NCBI RefSeq assembly: GCF_026420845.1
Contig: NZ_JAOWCB010000004.1
Location: forward strand, 186,001-250,000
DNA length: 64,000 nucleotides
Reading direction: 5' to 3'
Source of the DNA: Streptomyces sp. PR69
GTDB lineage: Bacteria; Actinomycetota; Actinomycetes; Streptomycetales; Streptomycetaceae
The position numbers were made by a program, and so were the translations under genes. The notes beneath the pieces are model-generated. The model worked only from the letters and a program-made list of their open reading frames with translations, had not been told where the DNA came from and did not search any database. This document shows positions 10,924 to 18,302 of the stretch, piece by piece (the first letter of the stretch is position 1; each line of letters opens with the position of its first letter).

Positions 10924-12711
10924 GTGCTGTTCGAGGTGTGGGCGCCGAAGGCCGAGGAGCGGGTGTCGCTGTGGCTGGAGGGCGTCGAGCTTCCGATGGA
11001 GCGCCGTTCCGGCGGTCTGGAAGGCTGGTGGAATGTTCAGGCAGGGGCCGCGGCAGGGGCCCGGTACGGCTTCAGTCTGGACGGCGGCCCGGTGCTGCCC
11101 GACCCCCGCTCACGCCGCCAGCCGGACGGGCCCGACGGGCCGAGCGCGGTGGTCGACCAGGACAGCCACATCTGGCGCGCCGCCTGGGCGGGCCGGCCCC
11201 TGACCGGGGACTCGGTGCTGTACGAGCTGCACATCGGCACCTGGACGCGCGCCGGCACCCTGGACGCGGCTGCCGAACACCTCGGCGAGCTGGCGGAGTT
11301 GGGGATCACCCATGTCGAGCTGATGCCCCTCTGCCCGTTTCCGGGGGTGCACGGCTGGGGGTACGAGGGGGTGTCCCTGTGGGCGGTGCACGAGCCGTAC
11401 GGCGGGCCGGAGGCCCTCAAGCGCTTCGTCGACACCGCCCATGGCCATGGCCTGGGGGTCGTGCTGGACGTGGTGCACAACCACCTCGGCCCCTCGGGCA
11501 ACCATCTGCCCGCCTTCGGCCCCTACTTCACCGACGCCCACCACACACCCTGGGGCGCGGCGGTCAATCTGGACGCGCCCGGCTCCGACGAGGTCCGGGC
11601 CTATCTGCTGGGCAGCGCGCTGGCCTGGCTGCGTGACTACCGGATCGACGGGCTGCGGCTGGACGCGATCCATGCGCTCGCCGACAGTCGCGCGCTGACC
11701 TTTCTGGAGGAGCTGTCCGCCGCCGTCGACGAGCTGTCGGCCGAGCTGGGCCGGCCGCTCTTTCTGATCGCCGAGTCCGACCTGTGCGATCCGCGGACGA
11801 CGCGCCCGCGCGAGGAGGGCGGTCTGGGGCTGCACGCCCAGTGGAACGACGACTTCCACCATGCCCTGCACACCGCGCTGACCGGGGAGTCACATGGCTA
11901 CTACGCGGACTTCGCCCGCGCCCCGCTGGCCGCGCTCGCCAAGACCCTGACCCGCTGTTTCTTCCACGACGGCGTGTACTCCACCTTCCGCGGGCGCACA
12001 CACGGCCGCCCGGTCGACGTGGTGCGCACTCCGGCGCACCGGTTCCTCGGCTATGCCCAGACCCATGACCAGATCGGCAACCGGGCCCTCGGCGACCGGC
12101 TCTCCGCCACGCTCGCCCCGGGGCTGCTGGCCTGCGCCGCGACACTGGTGCTGACCGGGCCCTTCATCCCGATGCTGTTCATGGGAGAGGAGTGGGGGGC
12201 GCGCACACCCTGGCAGTTCTTCACCGACCACACCGACCCGGACCTGGCGCGCGCGGTACGGGAGGGCAGACGCAGGGAGTTCGCGGCGCACGGCTGGGCG
12301 GCCGAGGAGATCCCCGATCCGCAGGACCCCGCCACCCGGGAGCGGTCCTGTCTGGACCGTGCGGAGCGTGCGCGCCCCGAGCACGCCCGGCTGCTGGCCT
12401 GGCACCGGGAGCTGATCGCACTCCGCCGTGAGCAGCCCGATCTGGCCGACCCGGACCTGGCCGCCGTCCGCACCGCCTACGACGAACAGGCGCGCTGGCT
12501 CGCCTTCCGCCGCGGCGATCTGCGCATCGCCGTCAATCTCGCCGGGGCCCCGGCCGAGATCCCCCTCGGCGGAGCCCGCGCCGGGGCCACCGACGGCGGA
12601 GGCAAGGGCGGCGCCCGGATCCTCGCGGCATGGGACCCGGTGGAGCCCCCGGGCGCGGACGGGGTGCTGCGACTGCCGCCGCAGTCCTGCGCCGTGGTGG
12701 CGGAGACATAG
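10924..12711 (+). CDS. treZ: Maltooligosyl trehalose trehalohydrolase TreZ
   Basis: TreZ (595 residues) releases trehalose from the maltooligosyl trehalose made by TreY. It begins with the family's FEVWAPKAEERVSLWLEG beta-sandwich. The GH13 barrel carries D247 in DGLRLDAIHAL, E284 in FLIAESDL and D382 in QTHDQIGNR. The GTG at 10924 was preferred because gagggg lies 7 nt upstream and known TreZ proteins start at this motif; an ATG at 10888 would add 12 residues. It is convergent with the M24 peptidase gene. With glgX and treY it completes the glycogen-to-trehalose route in this window. Confidence 0.94.
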   Translation: MLFEVWAPKAEERVSLWLEGVELPMERRSGGLEGWWNVQAGAAAGARYGFSLDGGPVLPDPRSRRQPDGPDGPSAVVDQDSHIWRAAWAGRPLTGDSVLYELHIGTWTRAGTLDAAAEHLGELAELGITHVELMPLCPFPGVHGWGYEGVSLWAVHEPYGGPEALKRFVDTAHGHGLGVVLDVVHNHLGPSGNHLPAFGPYFTDAHHTPWGAAVNLDAPGSDEVRAYLLGSALAWLRDYRIDGLRLDAIHALADSRALTFLEELSAAVDELSAELGRPLFLIAESDLCDPRTTRPREEGGLGLHAQWNDDFHHALHTALTGESHGYYADFARAPLAALAKTLTRCFFHDGVYSTFRGRTHGRPVDVVRTPAHRFLGYAQTHDQIGNRALGDRLSATLAPGLLACAATLVLTGPFIPMLFMGEEWGARTPWQFFTDHTDPDLARAVREGRRREFAAHGWAAEEIPDPQDPATRERSCLDRAERARPEHARLLAWHRELIALRREQPDLADPDLAAVRTAYDEQARWLAFRRGDLRIAVNLAGAPAEIPLGGARAGATDGGGKGGARILAAWDPVEPPGADGVLRLPPQSCAVVAET

Positions 12712-12808
12712 GACAGGATCTGACGCGGGGCCTGGCGCGGGATCTGGCGCAGAAGCTGGACCCGGGCGGTTCCTGATCCCGCAGCCGCGGTGCGGGCTGT
12801 GCTGTGTG

Positions 12809-13960
12809 CTACTCCACGATCGCCATCTCCCTCCCCGTGGTGTTGAGACGGCGGCCGCCGTCCTCCGTCACCGTGACGATGTCCTCGATGCGGACGCCGA
12901 AGCGGCCCGGCAGATAGACGCCCGGTTCGATGGAGAAGCACATGCCGGGGACGAGCGGCCGCTCCTCACCCTCGACCAGATACGGCGGCTCGTGGGTGGT
13001 CACCCCGATGCCGTGGCCGGTGCGGTGGATGAAGTACTCCCCGTATCCGGCCTCGGCGATCACCTGACGGGCGGCCCGGTCCACGTCCTGGCAGGCCGCC
13101 CCAGGCCGCACCGCCTCAAACCCCGCCTGCTGCGCCTCCCGTACGACGTCATGGACGCGCCGCTCCTCGGCGGACGGCTCGCCGACATGCACCGTGCGGG
13201 TGGTGTCGGAGCCGTATCCGTGCTTGAGGCCGCCGAAGTCAAGGACCACCATGTCGCCGTCGGAGATGGTGCGGGCGCCGGCCTCATGGTGGGGATTCGC
13301 GCCGTTCGGCCCGGAGCCGACGATGGTGAAGTCGACCTGGGAGTGCCCGAAGTGCTTGAGCAGGGCGGCGAGATCCGCGGCGACCTCGCTCTCCGCACGC
13401 CCGGCGAAGCGCACCTTCAGAATCTCGCCGTACGCCTCGTCGGCCGCCGCGCCCGCCGCAGCGAGCAGCTCCACCTCCCGAGCGTCCTTCACGGCGCGCA
13501 GCATCGGAAGCGCCTCGGCCAGCGCCGTGTACGCGGTGCCGGGCAGTCTGCTCTGCAGGCCCAGCAGATGCAGCGCCCAGGTGTTGTCGCTGACCGCGAA
13601 GCGGCCGTCGGGGGCGAGCAGCGGGGCCGTGAGCGCGTAGGGGTCCTTTCCGTCCGTCCAGTCGAGCACGGTGAACGCCGCCGCGCCGGGGGCCTGGTGG
13701 GCATCGGGGGCTTCCAGGGCCGGGACCACCAGCACCGGGTCGCGCCCCGCGGCGAGGACGAGCAGGGTGAGCCGCTCAAGATCGGTCGGAGGGCGATAGC
13801 CGGTCAGATAGACGAGGTCGGGTCCGGGAGCGATGAGCAGGCCCGTGAGCCCCGCCTCGGCGGCGGACTCCACGGCGCGGGCCATGCGGGCGCGGTAGTC
13901 GTCGGCCGTGAAAGGGGCGGGGCCGGGGGGAGCTGCGGGAGCTGCGGGGTCTGTGGACAT
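12809..13960 (-). CDS. M24 family metallopeptidase (Xaa-Pro type)
   Basis: This 383-residue M24 'pita-bread' peptidase is expected to cleave N-terminal X-Pro bonds using two metals. An N-terminal creatinase-like domain (to about residue 140) precedes the catalytic domain. The metal ligands are seen in VVLDFGGLKHGYGSDTTRTVHVG (two Asp), HRTGHGIGVTTHEPPYL (His), FSIEPGVY (Glu) and GVRIEDIVTVTEDG (Glu). There is no signal peptide, so it is cytoplasmic. The start at 13960 gives MSTDPAAPAA. It is convergent with treZ and upstream of nothing obvious; likely housekeeping peptide turnover. Confidence 0.92.
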   Translation of the reverse strand: MSTDPAAPAAPPGPAPFTADDYRARMARAVESAAEAGLTGLLIAPGPDLVYLTGYRPPTDLERLTLLVLAAGRDPVLVVPALEAPDAHQAPGAAAFTVLDWTDGKDPYALTAPLLAPDGRFAVSDNTWALHLLGLQSRLPGTAYTALAEALPMLRAVKDAREVELLAAAGAAADEAYGEILKVRFAGRAESEVAADLAALLKHFGHSQVDFTIVGSGPNGANPHHEAGARTISDGDMVVLDFGGLKHGYGSDTTRTVHVGEPSAEERRVHDVVREAQQAGFEAVRPGAACQDVDRAARQVIAEAGYGEYFIHRTGHGIGVTTHEPPYLVEGEERPLVPGMCFSIEPGVYLPGRFGVRIEDIVTVTEDGGRRLNTTGREMAIVE

Positions 13961-14043
13961 GGCTCCATGCTGCCGCCGGATCAGTTGCGCCGCGAGCCCT
14001 GTGGATAACTCGGCCGGGCCGGGGGCGGCGACGGCCTCGCGCG

Positions 14044-14673
14044 TCAGCCGAGGCGCACCACGAGGTCGGCGCGGGCACGGCCACGGGCCACCAGCCGGGC
14101 GTTGGGCTCGTCGGAGTCGCGAACCCAGCGCTCGGCGTGTGTGCGCTCCTTGCCGTACTTCATATGACGGCGGATCAGCCGCGGTACCCGTACGGCGTCG
14201 TCGAGGTCGACGAACCACACCTCGTCGAGCAGCGGCCGGACGGCGGCCCACTCCCCTTCGTCGTGCAGCAGATAGTTGCCCTCGGTCACCACGAGGGGGA
14301 CATCCGCGGCGACGGGGATGCTGCCCGCGACCGGCTCCTCAAGCGCCCGGTCAAAGGCGGGGGCGTAGACCACGGGCTCCCGAGGGGTTCTCAGCCGGGT
14401 GAGCAGCGCGGTGTATCCGGCGGTGTCGAAGGTGTCCGGCGCGCCCTTGCGGGCCGCCCGGCCGAGCCGGTCCAGTTCGGCCCGGGCCAGATGGAAGCCG
14501 TCCATGGGGACGAGGACGGCCAGTCCGCCCAGGGCGTCGGCGATCTGGCCCGCGAGCGTGGACTTGCCCGCGCCCGGCGCGCCGGCGATGCCCAGGAGCC
14601 GTCGCCGTCCGCCGGCGGCAAGGGCGCGGGCACGGTCCACGAGAGCGGAGACGGGGGGTGTCACGGATGTCAT
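14044..14673 (-). CDS. Uridine kinase-like P-loop kinase
   Basis: This 209-residue protein belongs to the phosphoribulokinase/uridine kinase fold. The Walker A is GAPGAGKSTLAGQ near residue 32. It is followed by a substrate-side VPMDGFHLARAELDRLGR and a Walker B-like VVTEGNYLL. Such proteins in actinobacteria are annotated as nucleoside or fructose kinases of the FrcK type, and the substrate cannot be decided from sequence alone. The start at 14673 gives MTSVTPPVSAL; a GTG three codons later has better ribosome-site spacing. It is divergent from the caspase-like gene, with 66 bp between them. Confidence 0.85.
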   Translation of the reverse strand: MTSVTPPVSALVDRARALAAGGRRRLLGIAGAPGAGKSTLAGQIADALGGLAVLVPMDGFHLARAELDRLGRAARKGAPDTFDTAGYTALLTRLRTPREPVVYAPAFDRALEEPVAGSIPVAADVPLVVTEGNYLLHDEGEWAAVRPLLDEVWFVDLDDAVRVPRLIRRHMKYGKERTHAERWVRDSDEPNARLVARGRARADLVVRLG

Positions 14674-14739
14674 TCTCCCACTGGCGTACCGGTTCCCGGG
14701 CGGTGACAGTGTGCGGGTCCGTCGAGAACACTCGTCGTC

Positions 14740-15858
14740 ATGGATGTGGCGGGCGGGAAAGGTCCGGCGGACCGACAGCCGACGGGAGCGCCAGGGGCGA
14801 CGGGGGCCGCGGCGCTGATCGCCGGTGTGGAGTCGTACGCGGCGGGCCCCTCTTGGGACCTCGACGGGCCGGTCCGCGACGCGCTGGCGTACCGTGACTG
14901 GCTGCTCAGCTGCCTGGGGATGGCTCCGCAGGCGGTGACGCTGCTGCTGTCGCCGCTGCCGGGCAGTCTCCGGCTCGTCGAGGACGCGGGCGCCGTCTGG
15001 CGCCGCGCCGACCAGGAGTGCGTGCGGCATGCGGTGTTCCAGGAGCTGGCGGCCGAGAGCAGCGAGTGGCTGTTCGTGGCCTGGTCCGGCCGTGGGCTGG
15101 TGGACCGGGACGGACGCAGACGGCTGTTGTGCGCCGACGCGACGGAGCACGCTCCGCGCTGTCTGGATCTGGAGGCGGCGCTGGCGGCCTTCCGTCCCGA
15201 TGCGGCGCCGGAGCATCCGCGGCAGCTGTGGCTGGTGGACGTCCACGGACAGTCCCCCGGGGGCGTCCCGCGGCCCGGCCCGGCGCATTGCGGCCGGCCG
15301 CACGCCACCCGCGGCCAGCAGGTGCTCTTCGCCATCAGCCCCGGCGGCCAGCGCCGCCCCGGAGGCCTCGGAGGCCCCCGCGGCCCCGGCGGAACGACCG
15401 CCGGCCGTTTCGGCGCGGAGGCACAACGGCTGCTGCGCGCCCACCCCGAGTGGCGGTACGACTCCCGGCAGCTCGCCGACGCGCTGCGCGAGCGCTTCGC
15501 CTCCGCCATGACGGCGAGCGCGGACGTGGCCGCTCCGGCCCGGGCTTCGGCGCGCCCCCGCCTCACTCTGGACGACCGGCGCAGGCTGTACGAGGCGCTG
15601 GCGGCCGTTCCCGTGATGCAGGATCCCGGGCTGCGGGCCGCGGTCATCGATCAGCTGCCGCCGGAGATCGCGTCGAGCGTGCCCCGCTCCCCTGTGATGC
15701 GCGTCGAGATCCTGGAGCTGATCGGGACCTGCGCAGCCTTCGAACACGGACTGCGGCATCTGTGGGAGGCGGTGTCGCTGCTCGACGCGGGGTCGCTCGC
15801 GCTGGCGGACCTGGAGCGTACGCTGCGCGGCACCCCGGAGTGGTGCGCTCCGGACTGA
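14740..15858 (+). CDS. Caspase-like pseudoprotease with effector-associated domain
   Basis: This 372-residue protein has a caspase-like N-terminal domain (about residues 22-240; AALIAGVESYAAGPSWDLDG, then RRRLLCADATEHAPRCLDL) and a C-terminal effector-associated domain 2-like segment (about 274-365). In the active relatives I know, the catalytic His is in GHG and the Cys in DAC. Here these read SGRG (Arg at 118) and VDVHG (His at 169), so both catalytic residues are missing. A Gly/Pro/Arg-rich insert lies at about residues 205-230. It has no signal peptide. It heads a rightward cassette facing the VMAP-MoxR-FxsT operon. I infer a scaffold or sensor role rather than a protease. The frame is open throughout, so it is not a pseudogene by disruption. 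Confidence 0.8.
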   Translation: MDVAGGKGPADRQPTGAPGATGAAALIAGVESYAAGPSWDLDGPVRDALAYRDWLLSCLGMAPQAVTLLLSPLPGSLRLVEDAGAVWRRADQECVRHAVFQELAAESSEWLFVAWSGRGLVDRDGRRRLLCADATEHAPRCLDLEAALAAFRPDAAPEHPRQLWLVDVHGQSPGGVPRPGPAHCGRPHATRGQQVLFAISPGGQRRPGGLGGPRGPGGTTAGRFGAEAQRLLRAHPEWRYDSRQLADALRERFASAMTASADVAAPARASARPRLTLDDRRRLYEALAAVPVMQDPGLRAAVIDQLPPEIASSVPRSPVMRVEILELIGTCAAFEHGLRHLWEAVSLLDAGSLALADLERTLRGTPEWCAPD

Positions 15859-16012
15859 CGGACCCGGTCCGCCCGCGGCCGCCGAACCGCCTACATCGGC
15901 CAACGTCACGGCCAGGGTGGCTGGTTGGGGATGTTTCCGCGGCTGTGGGGTTGGGCCATGATGTAAGAGCGGGTCGAACACAGCTCGGATTTTCGGGGAG
16001 GTCTGCCCAAGG
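15859..16012. promoter_or_regulatory. Leader region of the peptide/hydroxylase pair
   Basis: This 154-bp non-coding stretch precedes the 59-residue peptide gene. A ggggagg ribosome-binding sequence lies about 11 nt before the ATG at 16013. It may hold a separate promoter for the peptide and hydroxylase, as the gap from the caspase-like gene is large for tight coupling. I cannot define a -35/-10 pair. Confidence 0.3.
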
Positions 16013-16192
16013 ATGGAGACTCCGGAAAGTGCCATCAGGTCGGTCCTGCCTGACTTGACGGACGCCTCCCTCGACCAGCTGCGCGCACAGCGCAGCGCCT
16101 GCCGGGAGAAGGCCAAGCGGCAGCTGCTCAAGGCCCTGGGCGGACCGACGACCGCGGCCACCGGCACAGGCAATCCGAGTTGGACGGTCTGA
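16013..16192 (+). CDS. 59-residue FxsA-like RiPP precursor candidate
   Basis: This small gene encodes a 59-residue peptide. Residues 12-24 (LPDLTDASLDQLR) resemble the leader of FxsA, the precursor of FxSxx-COOH systems. A basic helical stretch with one Cys (CREKAKRQLLKAL) follows, then a Gly/Thr/Ala tail ending NPSWTV. The C-terminus is not FxSxx, so this is a divergent member. Its stop lies inside the start of the downstream HExxH hydroxylase gene (13-nt overlap), suggesting translational coupling of substrate and enzyme. The Trp-Thr-Val end or the TTAATGTGN tail may be the modified core. That it is a RiPP is inference; that it is coding is supported by the ribosome site, codon pattern and overlap. 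Confidence 0.7.
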   Translation: METPESAIRSVLPDLTDASLDQLRAQRSACREKAKRQLLKALGGPTTAATGTGNPSWTV

Positions 16193-18105
16193 CGCCGCGG
16201 GCTGCTGACCGGCCGCCGGACGGCGAGCGCCGACACAGCCTGACCACCCGGCAGTTCGAGAGCCTGGCACGGGGCGAGGGAGAATTCGAGGCACTGATCG
16301 CCCTCGCAGACGCGGAGACCAGCCGACGGCTGCTCATGCTCGATCTGCTCATGGATTTCCTGGTCGTCCGGCCGGCGGCCACCGGCCCGCTCCCGGCTGC
16401 CCAGCGGGCCTGGGAGCTGCTCGCATCCGCCCAGCGCGATGCCCCCGAGACCGTCCGCGAGCTCATCGGTCTGCCGGAGACCGGGCTCTGGCTCGGCCGG
16501 CTGCTGCGCCGGCTGCATCTCCCCCGCGAGGACGAGCGGCTGCCGCTGTGGGCCGATGTCGGCCGGCTGCACGCGCTCGCCGCCGCGGCAGCGGCACGCG
16601 CGGGCCTGGAGTTCTCTCTTCCGCTTCCCTCCCGCACCGGACGCGTCGAGCTGCCAGGACTGGGTCAGGCCAGGCTGGCCGACCGTACCCCCTGGGGCGT
16701 CGCGGTGCTGACGGCCCAGGACGACGCCGTGACACTGCGCACCCCCTCATCGGTGCTCCGGCTGCCCCGGCCGCTGTCCCACAGCGCACCGGGCTGGCGT
16801 CCCCTGCACAGCTTCCAGGCCGCCAGGGACCGGGACGGACATCCGCTGCGGATCATCCTGGACGACATCGGCGGACAGCGCATCGCGCCCCCTCCCATCG
16901 GCGCGGCCCGGCCGCTCTCCGCGGCCGCGGCGCGGCGCTGGACGGCACTGCTGCGGGACGCCTGCGCGCTCCTCGCCGAGACGGATCCCCCGTCCGCCGC
17001 CGCGGCTCATGTCCTGCTGCGCACCGTACAGCCGATGAACGCCCATGAGCCGTTCCGCGTCCGCAGCGTCACCAGTGCCGACGCGGTCGGCGGCTGTGCT
17101 CTCTCCTGGCCCGGTTCTGCGCTGTCCTGCGCCGCGACGCTGGCGCACGAGCTCCAGCACAGCAAGCTCAGCGCCCTCGGGCACCTTGCGCCCCTGTACG
17201 AGGCAGCGGACCCCACGGACCGGGAACGTCTCTATTACGCGCCCTGGCGTGACGATCCGCGGCCGCTGTCCGGCATGCTCCAGGGCGTTTACGCCTTCGC
17301 CGGAGTCGCCCGGTTCTGGCGGGCCCAGACGCTGCGGCAGGACACGGACTGCGAGGGCCTCGCCTGGTTCGAATCCGAGCTGTGGCGGCGTCAGCTGCGC
17401 CATGTGCTGCCCGCGGTGGCCGGGGATCCGGCGCTGACCGATGTGGGGCGGCGGCTGCTGGCGCGGCTGCGCGCCGCCGTGGACGGCGCACGCGCCGACG
17501 GGCCGCGGTCGCCGACGGCGTGCCGGGCCGCCGGTCTGGCCCGGTCGCTTGCCCGGGACCACCGGGCTCTGTGGCGACTGCACCATGTCCGTCCGCGACC
17601 CGATGACATAGAGCGGCTGGCCGCCTTGTGGCGGCGCGCCCCGGACGCGGCCCCGACGCTGCCGGCCGCCCGTCTGGACACGGCGCCGGACCGCAGGGAA
17701 CGGCACCTCGACGCGCGGGCCGTGCTCGCGCGTTTTGCGCTGACCACCCCGACGGCCCTGCACCGGATCGCCGACAGCGGCCTGGACCACGTCCCGGGGG
17801 TCAGCGGCGCGAGCCGCGCCGACGTGCTGTGGGCGAGCGGCCGCGCGCCTGAGGCGGTACTCGCCTGCACCGCCGCGCTCGCCGATCCGCACCGGGCCAA
17901 GGGCGAGGGGGCCCCGTCCGCATGGGCCGGGCTCGCGCTGGCCCTGGCGGACTGCGGCCGGTCCCCCGAGGCCGTCCGCGGGCTGTGGACCGTGCCGGAG
18001 CTGATCAGCGCGGTCCATCTGACCGTGGCGGAGCAGACCGGGGCGCCGCCCGATCCGGTGGCCCTGGCCGGGTGGCTGGGCCGCGGGCTCGACCGGCGCG
18101 TCTGA
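16180..18105 (+). CDS. HExxH-type peptide beta-hydroxylase
   Basis: This 641-residue protein of the HEXXH-motif family is recently described as alpha-ketoglutarate-dependent peptide beta-hydroxylases. The motif is AHELQHSKLSALGHLAPLY, with H323, E324 and H327 as metal ligands. The rest is helical with no transmembrane segment or radical-SAM CxxxCxxC motif. In many genomes this domain is fused to or next to a radical-SAM FxsB protein; here it stands alone behind a FxsA-like peptide, the obvious substrate. The start is assigned to a TTG at 16180 that overlaps the peptide stop, as no ATG or GTG lies near. It is convergent with the FxsT-like gene, 197 bp away. The target residue is unknown. Confidence 0.8.
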   Translation: MDGLTPRAADRPPDGERRHSLTTRQFESLARGEGEFEALIALADAETSRRLLMLDLLMDFLVVRPAATGPLPAAQRAWELLASAQRDAPETVRELIGLPETGLWLGRLLRRLHLPREDERLPLWADVGRLHALAAAAAARAGLEFSLPLPSRTGRVELPGLGQARLADRTPWGVAVLTAQDDAVTLRTPSSVLRLPRPLSHSAPGWRPLHSFQAARDRDGHPLRIILDDIGGQRIAPPPIGAARPLSAAAARRWTALLRDACALLAETDPPSAAAAHVLLRTVQPMNAHEPFRVRSVTSADAVGGCALSWPGSALSCAATLAHELQHSKLSALGHLAPLYEAADPTDRERLYYAPWRDDPRPLSGMLQGVYAFAGVARFWRAQTLRQDTDCEGLAWFESELWRRQLRHVLPAVAGDPALTDVGRRLLARLRAAVDGARADGPRSPTACRAAGLARSLARDHRALWRLHHVRPRPDDIERLAALWRRAPDAAPTLPAARLDTAPDRRERHLDARAVLARFALTTPTALHRIADSGLDHVPGVSGASRADVLWASGRAPEAVLACTAALADPHRAKGEGAPSAWAGLALALADCGRSPEAVRGLWTVPELISAVHLTVAEQTGAPPDPVALAGWLGRGLDRRV

Positions 18106-18156
18106 TCCGCCCGCCGGCGGACCGGGCCATCCGGGGCTTCCGCCGGGCGCAGGCCG

Positions 18157-18192
18157 ATGACCGGACGCACGCCTATGACCGGACGCACGCCC
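18157..18192. repeat. 18-nt tandem repeat between converging modules
   Basis: Two adjacent copies of atgaccggacgcacgcc(t/c) lie at 18157-18174 and 18175-18192, with a partial third copy (atgacg) following. They lie in the 197-bp gap between the 3' ends of the hydroxylase gene and the FxsT-like gene. No hairpin-type terminator is obvious in the gap. Confidence 0.6.
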
Positions 18193-18302
18193 ATGACGTC
18201 GGCGAGGCGGGACCGGTGGCCGCGCCTGTGCTCAGCCACCGGACTTAAGGTGTACGGCGGCCAAGCGCGGGCCGCCCGCCGCCCACGCGGCAATGGCCGC
18301 CG

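Noticed and set aside
14740..15858. Active caspase-type death protease
   Set aside because: His and Cys positions are Arg and His, so proteolysis by the usual dyad is not supported.
16013..16192. Calling the small peptide a canonical FxSxx-COOH precursor
   Set aside because: The C-terminus is PSWTV, with no Phe at -5 or Ser at -3, and no FxsB gene is present. Only the leader resembles FxsA.
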